Assembly (NCBI RefSeq): GCF_005281475.1
Contig: NZ_CP040106.1
Location: forward strand, 625,501-689,500
DNA from: Echinicola rosea
GTDB lineage: Bacteria > Bacteroidota > Bacteroidia > Cytophagales > Cyclobacteriaceae
DNA length: 64,000 bases
Reading direction: 5' to 3'
The stretch's first letter is position 1. Every line of letters starts with the position of its first letter. Shown piece by piece: positions 9,460 through 17,929 of the stretch. A program made the translations under genes and the position numbers. Under the pieces are notes generated by a model. It had not been told where the DNA came from, ran no database searches, and saw only the letters and a list, made by a program, of their open reading frames with translations.

Positions 9460-9888
9460 TTATTTGGAATTCAATTGCTTGATCAGCCTTACCATGTACC
9501 AAGATGGGTGTGTTTCTATTTCTATGGCGTCCATAATGCGTTTTACCAACAAAATACCTACGCCTCCCCCTGCTTTGTTTTTTTGCCTGTCCTTGATGAC
9601 TTCCTTCAAGTCCGGAGTCTTATAATCCAAAATATCAAACGGCTCTCCGTTGTCCGTAATCTCAAAAATAATCCGGTCATCGTACTGATGGACTTTTACA
9701 TGAAGATGGCTGGAGGGATTACAGCCGTGGGTATGGATGATGCGATTTGCACACACCTCTTCCACAGCCAGCACCAGCTCGTTTCTTAGCACATCGGTGA
9801 GCTTGGAATGGGAAAGCTCGGTGATCAAGAAATCCCTCAGATCAGCCAGCTTGGTCTTTTCGCAATATAGTCTCAACTCATGCTTCAT
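9460..9888 (-). CDS. RsbW-like anti-sigma factor/serine kinase (HATPase_c_2)
   Basis: 142 aa with GHKL ATPase motifs: N box ELVLAVEEVCANRIIH, G1 box ITDNGEPF and G2 box GGGVGILLVKRIMD. This is the RsbW/SpoIIAB-type kinase fold that phosphorylates an STAS antagonist and may bind a sigma factor. The gene overlaps the preceding STAS gene by 11 bp, which implies coupled translation at fixed stoichiometry. With the SpoIIE-type phosphatase upstream it completes a partner-switching module. No sigma factor gene is adjacent, so the final target is not shown by the sequence. Confidence 0.85.
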   Translation of the reverse strand: MKHELRLYCEKTKLADLRDFLITELSHSKLTDVLRNELVLAVEEVCANRIIHTHGCNPSSHLHVKVHQYDDRIIFEITDNGEPFDILDYKTPDLKEVIKDRQKNKAGGGVGILLVKRIMDAIEIETHPSWYMVRLIKQLNSK

Positions 9889-10222
9889 GAATGGTCTCTA
9901 AGGCCTCGTCCCTGCTTGGTTTTATGGTGATCAACTGATCCAATCCCAGGATATGGAACACATTGGCTACCTTTTCTGATAGTCCATAAATCAAAAAATG
10001 GATGTTTTTTTCTTCAAATTCCTCCAAGTAAGACATGAAAACGCCCAATCCTGCAGAGGAAATGTACGACAGCTTATTGCCGTCCACAAAGATGTTTTTA
10101 TGATCGTTTTTAACAACTTCATTTATCGCTTCATCCAACTCCACAGAGTTGCTGGCATCCACCTGTCCATCGAGGATGAGGAGGATATGATTATCTTCTT
10201 GCTTCTTACTAATCGTCAACAT
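9878..10222 (-). CDS. STAS-domain anti-anti-sigma factor (RsbV-like)
   Basis: 114 aa, one STAS domain. The phospho-acceptor region reads LSYISSAGLGVF, with Ser55/Ser56 at the position of the regulated serine in SpoIIAA/RsbV. In the family, the unphosphorylated protein sequesters the anti-sigma kinase; phosphorylation by RsbW releases the kinase and a PP2C phosphatase reverses this. It lies 33 bp after the phosphatase gene and overlaps the kinase gene by 11 bp. Confidence 0.88.
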   Translation of the reverse strand: MLTISKKQEDNHILLILDGQVDASNSVELDEAINEVVKNDHKNIFVDGNKLSYISSAGLGVFMSYLEEFEEKNIHFLIYGLSEKVANVFHILGLDQLITIKPSRDEALETIHEA

Positions 10223-10255
10223 AACTGATTATACGCTAAGTTTTTGCTAATGTTG

Positions 10256-12313
10256 TTATAAGAATTTTAATACCATCAGGGAGTAATCATCATCGGGTAA
10301 GGATGCTTCTCCAACAAATTCATAAACTGACTGAATCAGGTGATTTTTGATTATTTCGGGTGATTCATTTTTATAGGTATTCAAGACTTCCTTCAGTCGA
10401 TCATAACCAAATTCCTCGCCGTTTTGATCCTTACTTTCGATAATTCCATCGGTGTACATGACCAAAATATCCCCTGCATGGTAGTGAATGGTCTTTTCAT
10501 TAAGATATTCAGGGTATCTATCACTCCGCAAAATCCCCAAGCCCATTCCTTCCAAATGGATGTAATCCGCCTCTCCGGTTTTATTGTCATAATACAATGT
10601 CGGACAATGTCCTGCCCTACAAAAAGTAATGGTACCTTGTGAGGTATCGATCAAATAGTATGTGGTCGTAATAAAAAGGTTTTTGGCCAGACAACTGCTG
10701 AGGGCATTGTTTGCCTTGGAAAGAAACGCTTTGGGCGAAAGGTCCAACTGTACGAGACTATGAAACACGCCCTTCATTTGCGACATGTTAAAAGCCGCAG
10801 AAAGCCCTTTACCAGAGACGTCTCCAATGATCAGGGCAAACCTATTTTCATCAAATTGATAAGTCTCATAGTAATCGCCACCTACCTCATCAGCTGCTTC
10901 CGAAAACCCATAAATATCAAAGTGGCTATTGTGATGCAGGTCAGAAGGCAATAAGCTGCGCTGCACCCGCTGAGCGATCTTCAATTCTTCCTTATACCGT
11001 TCATTCTTGATCGCCTCACTGAGCAGTCGGTGGTTTTCGACAGATATACTTGCTTGGCCCACAAAGGTGGTCACGATATTCAGCATCTCTTTATTGAAGC
11101 CATTTTTGACCTCCTTGAGCAAGAAAAGATAGCCCAAAAGATTCTTGTTTACCCAGATCGGAACGATCAGTGCAGACTTGTAAAGATCGTGCTCCACGGC
11201 ACTATTGACATGGTCAACAGCAGATGGTGTCCGCAGGCTGAGGAAACTCTTAAAAACTTTGCTCTTATCCATCAGTTCCTTGATCTCCTTGCGGTCTTTG
11301 TTGGTGATAAACCGCTGGTGGAGGATCTGGAGTTGGTTATCTTCATCCACGATTTCCAGCCATGAAGCATCCGCATAGGCCGCACTCATACAGCTGTCCA
11401 CCAATATATCCAAGACTTGGGTTTCACTTTGCCCCGGCTGGATCGATTGGCTTAATTTTTGAAAATTAATAGCTTCTGTAAGCTTCTGCTCAAAAACCGA
11501 AGAAGTCGGAAGATTAAACAGGGTAACCAAAAAACTAAACAGTGAATAAACAAACACAAAACCATAAAGCCCCATCAGAAACAAATTGTCCATCAAATTG
11601 ATTTCTGCATAATGGCTTTGATAGCCCATTGACTGCATGAATAAAAAAGTAGTCGTGATCAGAATAATCCCAAAAAACAAGATGGATTTCCATTTGTCCT
11701 TAAAGGTAAGGTAAGGTATCCACTTGAGGTTTACCGATATAATGACCCCAAAGATAAGTAGAAATACCAACCCAAATAGAAAGGTAAAATCAAATGTATT
11801 CTGATTAAAATAAACATAAAACATGCTCACTAAGAGCATGACTTCATATATTTGCCATTGCTGGACGGTATTTTTGTTCTTTTGGTATAAAATGAGCTTT
11901 TTCCACAATAAAGAACATGAAATAAGGAATAATGTCGTCAGCCCAAAATTGACATGGTAAAAGAAATTTCCCAAAAGGGGATCCGTACTAAGACGGGTAT
12001 CGTCTAGGACCACATAAAATATCCTGATCAAAAAGGCTGCTCCTATAACAATAAGTCCCGTAGAAGCTGCCCTCCAGATAAGCTGAATAAAATTGTTTTG
12101 ATCATTTCGATCTATGGAGCGAGAATAAAATAAGTACACCAGGATAAAAAATATGATTTCAAGCGTCCAAGTGATTTCATGGGCAATGCCCAAGTTCATA
12201 TTGTTCACAGTTCCGAAAAGACGGAGCAAATCCACAAAAAGCAGTCCCAACCAGGTGAGCACAGTCACCAGGATTAATATTCTTCCGATATTTATGTTGG
12301 GAAATTTGATCAT
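10256..12313 (-). CDS. Membrane GAF-SpoIIE phosphatase (RsbU-like)
   Basis: About 685 aa from ATG 12313 (MIKFPNINIGRIL). The N-terminal roughly 290 residues contain seven or so hydrophobic segments with short loops. A GAF-like domain (about 300-450, KSALIVPIWVNKNLLGYLFL) follows, then a C-terminal PP2C/SpoIIE phosphatase with EVGGDYYETYQF, IIGDVSGKGLSAAF and GDILVMYTDGIIES; these Asp residues bind the metal pair. It should sense a membrane or small-molecule signal and dephosphorylate the downstream RsbV-like STAS protein. The upstream start at 12364 adds 17 residues with two hydrophobic stretches and is less likely. The gene is divergent from the DUF4197 gene, with about 75 bp between them. 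Confidence 0.88.
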   Translation of the reverse strand: MIKFPNINIGRILILVTVLTWLGLLFVDLLRLFGTVNNMNLGIAHEITWTLEIIFFILVYLFYSRSIDRNDQNNFIQLIWRAASTGLIVIGAAFLIRIFYVVLDDTRLSTDPLLGNFFYHVNFGLTTLFLISCSLLWKKLILYQKNKNTVQQWQIYEVMLLVSMFYVYFNQNTFDFTFLFGLVFLLIFGVIISVNLKWIPYLTFKDKWKSILFFGIILITTTFLFMQSMGYQSHYAEINLMDNLFLMGLYGFVFVYSLFSFLVTLFNLPTSSVFEQKLTEAINFQKLSQSIQPGQSETQVLDILVDSCMSAAYADASWLEIVDEDNQLQILHQRFITNKDRKEIKELMDKSKVFKSFLSLRTPSAVDHVNSAVEHDLYKSALIVPIWVNKNLLGYLFLLKEVKNGFNKEMLNIVTTFVGQASISVENHRLLSEAIKNERYKEELKIAQRVQRSLLPSDLHHNSHFDIYGFSEAADEVGGDYYETYQFDENRFALIIGDVSGKGLSAAFNMSQMKGVFHSLVQLDLSPKAFLSKANNALSSCLAKNLFITTTYYLIDTSQGTITFCRAGHCPTLYYDNKTGEADYIHLEGMGLGILRSDRYPEYLNEKTIHYHAGDILVMYTDGIIESKDQNGEEFGYDRLKEVLNTYKNESPEIIKNHLIQSVYEFVGEASLPDDDYSLMVLKFL

Positions 12314-12386
12314 GTACAAAACCATTACAATTATACGTAATGTCAACCAAATAACCTTAACCAATTTTAGGGGAAGTTTTTAACCA

Positions 12387-13112
12387 ATGATAAAGATGCA
12401 AAAAAGTGTACCGGCCTGTATCGTGGCCATTCTAGCAATGATGATGAGCTGCACCTCAGCAGATGTAAACAAATTTATCCAAGGAGCCACAGAGGCCAGT
12501 CTCTCTGAAGCCGATGTGAGCAATGGACTGAAGGAAGCCCTCGAAAAAGGTATTTCCGAAGGAGTGGGAATAGCTGGCAAAAAAGATGGCTATTTGGGCA
12601 ATGAACTCCTTAGGATCGGACTACCTGAGGATGTGCAAAAAGTGGAAAGCACTCTAAGGAAAATCGGCCTTGGGGCGGAAGTGGACAAGGTCATCACCAC
12701 CATCAACAGAGGAGCTGAAGATGCCGCCAAAGAGGCCAGGCCAATATTCATAAGCGCCATCAAACAAATGACGATCCAAGACGCTTGGTCGATCCTAAAA
12801 GGAGATGATGATGCAGCAACCCAGTATTTACAGCGAACCACCACTGAACAACTGACTGCATTGTTCAAACCCCACGTGCAGGAATCCCTGGACAAAGTCG
12901 GTGCCACCCGGTATTATGGAGACCTCGTCAATAGCTACAATACCTTCCCAACCACCAACAAAAAACTAGATCCTGACCTGAACAGCTATGTGACGGACAG
13001 GGCTATTGAAGGATTGTTCAAATTGATCGCCGAAGAAGAAAAAGCCATTAGGGAAAACCCCTTGGAACGAACCAGCAGCATTTTGAAAAGAGTATTTGCC
13101 GCGCAGGATTAA
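12387..13112 (+). CDS. DUF4197 domain-containing lipoprotein
   Basis: 241 aa, starting MIKMQKSVPACIVAILAMMMSC, a short lipoprotein signal with Cys at residue 22. The mature part is helical and matches the DUF4197 pattern: SLSEADVSNGLKEALEKGI, GYLGNELLRIGLPEDV, AIKQMTIQDAWSILKGDDDA and YLQRTTTEQLTALFKP. The family is widespread and periplasmic; its function is unknown. The region between it and the divergent RsbU-like gene must hold both promoters, but I cannot place boxes with confidence. ATG 12396 is an alternative start. Confidence 0.85.
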   Translation: MIKMQKSVPACIVAILAMMMSCTSADVNKFIQGATEASLSEADVSNGLKEALEKGISEGVGIAGKKDGYLGNELLRIGLPEDVQKVESTLRKIGLGAEVDKVITTINRGAEDAAKEARPIFISAIKQMTIQDAWSILKGDDDAATQYLQRTTTEQLTALFKPHVQESLDKVGATRYYGDLVNSYNTFPTTNKKLDPDLNSYVTDRAIEGLFKLIAEEEKAIRENPLERTSSILKRVFAAQD

Positions 13113-13866
13113 CCGGTTTCCCCGCATTAAGCGTAAAGGTTTAGGGATTATACTCTGTGATGCTACCTTGGAAAGTACGATGTACAATGACACTTCCCAG
13201 CGTGAGCGAAGGTTGGTCTGATAGCTCTATTAAGCCATTCTTGAGTCCTGTCTTGAGTGTATCGTAGGTAACGGTTGTACCGAGGGCTGTGCCCCACTCC
13301 GGGTAGTAAGAAGTGAGGTCTGGGAAGAGGAAAGTGAGACAGCCCCCCCTTATGGAATTAGCTATGTTCTTAAGTTAAGGGAAGTACAACACGCTTGTCC
13401 CCCTGAGCGGAGTCGAAGAATAGTGTAGAACCTCGATTCCGCTCGGCCTGACCTCTCTTAATTTCATTACCTTAAGTGCCTTGATGGGGTGAAGGTGTGA
13501 AATTTGGTAGCTGGTATGTAGTAGTGGTATTTGGTCTTTCCAAACCCATCATTGAGGGGCAATGCTAAAACCATTGGTATTTTTTGCGTACCTAGCGTCA
13601 AGTCAACGCTTTAATGACGGATCAAGCAATATTTCTGGGGAAACGAATGTTGAAATGGTCCTATAAAAGAAAATTTCATGGCGTTAAACCGATGGGCTTC
13701 CTCCATCCGCACGAATGGGGTTTAACGGGAATTTATGGGGAATAGGGAGGGAAATGCGGCTAAAACCGATACCGTTGGATGGGCAATTTACCACGGGCTT
13801 CACCCATGGCTATGAACAGGTCTCAATACTTGTGCACCGCGGCGTAGATAGGCTAGTGCATAATGC
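13113..13866. repeat. Intergenic mosaic of short dispersed repeats
   Basis: About 750 bp without a credible gene. Recognisable pieces include CCCTGAGCGGAGTCGAAG at 13401 with a partial inverse (CGATTCCGCTCGG) some 30 bp later, GTACCGAGGGCTGTGCCC at 13277 (also at 34686), GGCGTTAAACCGATGGGC near 13681, GGGCTTCACCCATGGCTATG near 13795, and the R3-type end GCTAGTGCATAATGCGGGTT just before MR1 copy B. It looks like a long-lived landing zone for small repeats. Confidence 0.6.
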
Positions 13867-15292
13867 GGGTTAAATGCCGTTTAGTTAGTGTGTATCTGGA
13901 AAATATGGGTTCTATATTTTTTTCCTTGGGCAGTTATTTTTCTAGCTAAATCCCTGGGTGGTTTTCATCCCTTTACCTTTGTTACTTTTTTGCTTCAGGT
14001 CAAAGTCGAGTAGGCCTGGGCCCTATGCCCAAGCCTCTCTCAGAACCGTACGTGACAGTCTCCCGTCATACGGCTCTTGGCAATCAAATCTGATGTTCCA
14101 GATTTTGTTTCAAACAACTCCATCTTCCCTAATTTTTAGGTTGTGGAACCATTCAAAACCGATTGCCTCAGTCCCTTCGCTCTTTCTCCGTTTCCAGAGC
14201 TTTCAACACTACTACGGACTGATCCGCCCCATCCCTATCAAAGGGGATGGTTCTCCTGTTCCATCCAACCGCCTGTTTCGAACTCCTGCAGCCTTAATGC
14301 CGCCTGCCAATAGGCCAACTCTCAGTCTGCGCTGCCTATTTTGTCCCGGAAGTTACTCTAGCCCCCGGTTTTGACAGGAAGTATTTTTCACGACACTTCA
14401 TCGAACGGTTCACTTTCGTTCAGCTTTTCGAAACGCATTCCTTCTGATCGCTCAGTACCACAGCCTTGAAAGCGCAGCACCATCAGGGGAATTTGACTGG
14501 TCTGCCTGATCCAGTCCCAGCCGTCGTGCCAAGGGTTGTAACGCCCTATTCGACATCAGTTGGATAGCATGTCCGGTTTCCCGAACTTCAGGACACACAA
14601 AGTAACCAAAAAACCCCGCCGCTACGCCACGGCGCACAGGTGTGCAGCTATTGGCCTAAAATTAAAACCTCCCCTCATGCAGGCAAACTCCTCCTGTCTA
14701 AAGCCAGGTAAACCTTTTCTAGCTGCCAACATTCTTTTTGGCTAGTATTTCGTCAAACAAGCCTGCCTTTTTGCCCACTCGCTTTTTAATTTCTTAACGC
14801 CCAATACCTACAAGGTGGATCCGATTAATAAGTTTCTTATGGATAAATTATCATCATTATTCCATGTAGTGGTATATTTTCTTAAGTAACCAAGTTGAGC
14901 CGGAACTATAAGCCCCCCTGAGCCAAAAAATGTATCGTTTCCATATTACGGCCCTTGGTATGCCTGTTTTCCACCCGATGGTGGAGGCCGTTAAGAAAGT
15001 GAGTTGGCTCGCGTCGTGGAACAGCGAGACCCACTCGCTTTTAGGCCGTAGCCATCGGGTGGAAATTAAAATGGGTGACGGATCCACGTCGCTGGGTAAA
15101 TCCATGTTCCATTTTAAAAGGCAGACCACCGGCCTAGATTTTTTTCTTTCTTTTTTCATCAATGGAAAAAAGGAAAAGGATAAAATCCACCAGGATGATC
15201 AGGTTTCCCCAGCCAAAGTCAATCAAAAAAAGGACTTTTAGGTATATAAAAGAAGGAAATCCCCTTACCTAAACGACATTGAATGCGGGTTC
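13867..15292 (-). mobile_element. Composite MR1 element, copy B, with group II intron and extra structured module
   Basis: The left end has ATGCCGTTTAGTTAG (13874) and the right end CCTAAACGACATTGAATGCGGG (from 15269), i.e. the MR1 inverted termini. The left half matches copy A including the intron at the same position. From about 14820 the usual MR1 terminal half is replaced by a module also found at 52160-52547, with a CCACCCGATGG...CCATCGGGTGG inverted repeat enclosing further hairpins. Compared with copy A there is a 20-bp insertion (CTAAAGCCAGGTAAACC) near 14697. No real gene; the 60-140 aa ORFs here are artefacts. Confidence 0.75.
14005..14598 (-). mobile_element. ORF-less group II intron, copy 2 (594 nt)
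   Basis: Same length and insertion position as the intron at 4063-4656. By eye it differs at only three bases (in the regions equivalent to 4137, 4189 and 4352), while the flanking repeat halves differ more and carry indels. The GTGTG start (14598), 34-nt domain V (14043-14076), branch-point A (14011) and EBS1 loop (14410-14416) are all intact. No reverse transcriptase is present. The high identity against more diverged flanks suggests recent movement or conversion of the intron itself. Confidence 0.88.
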
Positions 15293-15416
15293 AATGCAGG
15301 CCCAACATGCACTTGGTGCCTTTGTGGCTTTTTCTAACCCGTAGTTTTGCCGTTAAGAAAACTGGCAGCCCCCAACCTTTACGCTTGATCCGAATGCTAG
15401 CCTAATAATCGGGAAA

Positions 15417-15450
15417 TAAAAAAAGCTATGAAATAGAATCTCATAGCTTT
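15417..15450 (-). terminator. Intrinsic terminator after the tRNA-like RNA
   Basis: On the minus strand, a perfect 10-bp stem AAAGCTATGA/TCATAGCTTT with a 9-nt loop is followed by a T-run. It lies about 30 nt beyond the 3' side of the cloverleaf-like RNA at 15482-15549 and defines a short non-coding transcript. Confidence 0.85.
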
Positions 15451-15481
15451 AGTCAATTAACAATAAACCCAAAATAACCTG

Positions 15482-15549
15482 TTGTAAGAAAAGGATTCGA
15501 ACCTTTTTCAGTGTTTCCACTGTCCGAGTGCGGATTTGCCGCCTTACAA
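15482..15549 (-). ncRNA. Candidate tRNA-like small RNA (degenerate or atypical cloverleaf)
   Basis: The minus strand folds as a 68-nt four-arm structure: 7-bp acceptor-like stem TTGTAAG/CTTACAA, D-like arm GCGG-CAAAT-CCGC, middle arm CAGTG-GAAA-CACTG, and a T arm with the canonical loop TTCGAAT closed by AAAAGG/CCTTTT. The middle loop is a GAAA tetraloop rather than a 7-nt anticodon loop and there are no position 8-9 linkers, so it cannot decode like a normal tRNA. A promoter lies upstream and an intrinsic terminator downstream, so it is probably transcribed. It could be a decayed tRNA gene, a tRNA mimic or an unrelated structured RNA. Confidence 0.55.
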
Positions 15550-15586
15550 TTCCAAAACCAAACATCTTTTGGCTTTGATTACACTA

Positions 15587-15616
15587 CAAAGATACGTTGA
15601 GAATTTTAAACTCAAA
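15587..15616 (-). promoter_or_regulatory. Bacteroidota-type promoter for the tRNA-like RNA
   Basis: The minus strand reads TTTG (15613-15616), an 18-nt spacer, then TATCTTTG (15587-15594). This fits the -33 TTTG / -7 TAnnTTTG consensus of the Bacteroidota primary sigma factor. Transcription would start near 15580, about 30 nt before the cloverleaf. The AT-rich stretch 15595-15829 between here and the next gene holds nothing else I recognise. Confidence 0.6.
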
Positions 15617-15829
15617 AATTTTCAAAAATGTTTAACAAATTTTTACATTTTTTTTAATGACAACGTTTACTAATTGAAAATATTATTCATTCAACCAGCA
15701 AAACAAGTCACATTTTTGAAAACTTGATAACGTCTTTCGGGTTTCCTTTTGAAATCCTTTTAATGTTTATGTATCAAAGTTAACGTAAAGGCAATTATAA
15801 AGTTCATTTTTTAACATTTTTTAAAAAAT

Positions 15830-16894
15830 TTAATCTTCCACATCAAATCTTACATAGTTCTCCCATCTCCCTAAAACGTTTTGCATATCTTCTGGCAAAC
15901 TAGAATCAAACTGCATAAATTTATTGCTTACCGGATGAACAAAGCCCAAAGATTTTGCGTGCAAAGCTTGACGTGGAAGCATCTTAAAACAATTATTTAC
16001 AAAGGCTTTGTATTTTGAAAATTGGGTACCCTTACGGATCTTATCCCCTCCATACACGGCATCATTAAATAGCGGATGACCTAAATACTTCATATGCGCC
16101 CGGATCTGGTGGGTTCTGCCGGTCTCCAAGTTGCACTGAATAAGCGAAATGTAACGGAGTCGCTTTAGCACCTTCCAGTGAGTAATCGCGTTTTTCCCAT
16201 AATCCCCATCAGGAAAGACATCCATGACCTTCCTATCTCGAGCACTACGTCCGACATGTGCATCGATGATTCCCGCATCTTCTTTGGGCTCGCCCCAGAC
16301 GAGTGCAAGGTAAGTTCGCCCAATGGTATGATCAAAAAACTGCTTGGCAAGCTGCGTCATGGCCCGTTCAGACTTTGCAATGACCAACAGACCACTGGTA
16401 TCTTTATCAATCCGATGGACCAATCCTGGCCTGCCACTATTGCCCGGCATTTCCGGTAACTGGTTGAAGTGGTACACCAAACCATTCACCAAGGTTCCCG
16501 TCCAATTGCCATAAGCTGGATGAACCACCATTCCCGCGGGCTTATTGACCACCAGCAAATGATCATCTTCATAGACAATGTCCAACTCAATCTTCTCTGG
16601 TAATACCTCCGTCTCACGTGCTTCCATCTCCAAGACCAACGTGATCACATCACCGGGCTTGATTTTATAATTGGCTTTGGTCTTGGCATCATTAACCTTG
16701 ACCTGTCCGCTATCAATGGCCTGCTGCACCTTGTTACGGGTGGCATTGGCTACTTTGTCCGTCAGAAATTTATCCACCCTGACAGCTGCCTGTCCCTTAT
16801 CCACTTCAATCCTCAAGTGCTCATACCCTGAGCTTGCACCTTCCTGGCCACCACCTAGTGCCTCCTCCTCAAATTCAAACAATTCGTCGTCCAT
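15830..16894 (-). CDS. RluA/RluD-family pseudouridine synthase
   Basis: About 354 aa. An N-terminal S4 RNA-binding domain (RVDKFLTDKVANATRNKVQQ) is followed by the RluA catalytic domain: HRIDKDTSGLLVIAK with the catalytic Asp near residue 163, and RTHQIRAHMKYLGHP. The family converts uridine to pseudouridine in 23S rRNA (RluD-type sites in helix 69) or tRNA; the exact site cannot be read from sequence. I prefer ATG 16894 (MDDELFEFEEE) because a -7-like box TATTTTTG at 16911-16918 would start transcription near 16905, which excludes the upstream ATG at 16933; ATG 16906 is also possible. It is divergent from the PLP-enzyme gene. Confidence 0.9.
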   Translation of the reverse strand: MDDELFEFEEEALGGGQEGASSGYEHLRIEVDKGQAAVRVDKFLTDKVANATRNKVQQAIDSGQVKVNDAKTKANYKIKPGDVITLVLEMEARETEVLPEKIELDIVYEDDHLLVVNKPAGMVVHPAYGNWTGTLVNGLVYHFNQLPEMPGNSGRPGLVHRIDKDTSGLLVIAKSERAMTQLAKQFFDHTIGRTYLALVWGEPKEDAGIIDAHVGRSARDRKVMDVFPDGDYGKNAITHWKVLKRLRYISLIQCNLETGRTHQIRAHMKYLGHPLFNDAVYGGDKIRKGTQFSKYKAFVNNCFKMLPRQALHAKSLGFVHPVSNKFMQFDSSLPEDMQNVLGRWENYVRFDVED

Positions 16895-16971
16895 TTCATT
16901 ATTCATTCTGCAAAAATAACGGTCTCCTGCCAAAGTTTTTGATAATTTTGAATCTATTCGATCATAACGCG

Positions 16972-17889
16972 GTGTTAGAAGCTAAAAAACATATTGTCCA
17001 AGAGCTCTTTTTACCAGAAATGGAGGAAAAAAATGTCCGGCTATTTGTCAAACGGCTGGACCTTATACATCTTTTGGCCAGTGGCAACAAGTTCTATAAA
17101 CTCAAATACAACCTGGAAGCCGCCAAGCAATCCGGACACGACACCATTTTAACATTTGGCGGGGCTTTTTCCAATCATATTTTTGCATCTGCCGCCGCGG
17201 CTAAAGTAGAAGGGCTAAAGAGCATCGGCATCATACGAGGGGAAAGCTCCTCAAAACTTAACCCTACGCTACAGCAGGCCCAAGCAAATGGCATGGTCCT
17301 TTCCTTTATGGACAGGAAATCGTACCGCCAAAAACACGAAACACAAGTCACCGACAGGTTAAAAGCGCAATTTGGCCAGTTTTATCTGATCCCTGAAGGC
17401 GGCACCAATGCCCTTGCCATCAAAGGCACGTCCGAAATATTAGCTCCCGAAGATCAACACATGGATTATTTGTGCTGCAGCATAGGTACCGGAGGCACCA
17501 TCGCTGGCATTATCAACGCAGCCCTGCCTCACCAAAAAGTCCTTGGCTTTAGTTCCTTGAAAGGAAACTTCATCCATCAGGAACTGCTTGACCTTTTGGA
17601 AAAACACCAGATAAATTCCCGCAGTAAATACGAACTATTTACGGATTACCACTTTGGAGGATACGCCAAACACAAGCCTGAGCTGATCAGCTTCATCAAA
17701 AAATTCAAGAAAGAAACCCAGATCCCATTGGATCCGGTATATACCGGAAAGCTATTTTTTGGTGTAATCGATAAAATCAAATCCAATCATTTCCCAAAGG
17801 GTAGCAATATCCTATTAATCCACTCGGGTGGCCTGCAAGGGATCCCTGGTTTTAACCTGCGCTTTGACGAAACATTGGAAATGGAGTAA
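16972..17889 (+). CDS. PLP-dependent ACC deaminase/D-cysteine desulfhydrase family protein
   Basis: About 305 aa, fold-type II PLP enzyme. The Schiff-base Lys lies in LASGNKFYKLKYNLEAA, followed by LTFGGAFSNHIFASAAAAK, IPEGGTNALAIKGT and a phosphate-binding CCSIGTGGTIAGI; the C-terminus has LLIHSGGLQGIPGF. Members cleave 1-aminocyclopropane-1-carboxylate or desulfhydrate D-cysteine; sequence alone does not separate these. The start is unclear: ATG 16834 lies inside the divergent gene, TTG 16948 and GTG 16972 (chosen) are plausible, and ATG 17021 seems too short. A TAATTTTG box at 16943-16950 would fit the GTG start. Confidence 0.8.
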   Translation: MLEAKKHIVQELFLPEMEEKNVRLFVKRLDLIHLLASGNKFYKLKYNLEAAKQSGHDTILTFGGAFSNHIFASAAAAKVEGLKSIGIIRGESSSKLNPTLQQAQANGMVLSFMDRKSYRQKHETQVTDRLKAQFGQFYLIPEGGTNALAIKGTSEILAPEDQHMDYLCCSIGTGGTIAGIINAALPHQKVLGFSSLKGNFIHQELLDLLEKHQINSRSKYELFTDYHFGGYAKHKPELISFIKKFKKETQIPLDPVYTGKLFFGVIDKIKSNHFPKGSNILLIHSGGLQGIPGFNLRFDETLEME

Positions 17890-17929
17890 AAAGCAAGGCC
17901 TTGGCTCAACAGCAACGACAAGGCCCACG

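Noticed and set aside
14857..15162. Paired ORFs on both strands in the structured module (also 52090-52422)
   Set aside because: Overlapping antisense ORFs over inverted repeats, no start signals, and indels between copies break the frame ends.
15482..15549. Functional tRNA gene
   Set aside because: The middle arm has a GAAA tetraloop instead of a 7-nt anticodon loop and the 8-9 linkers are absent; reported instead as tRNA-like.
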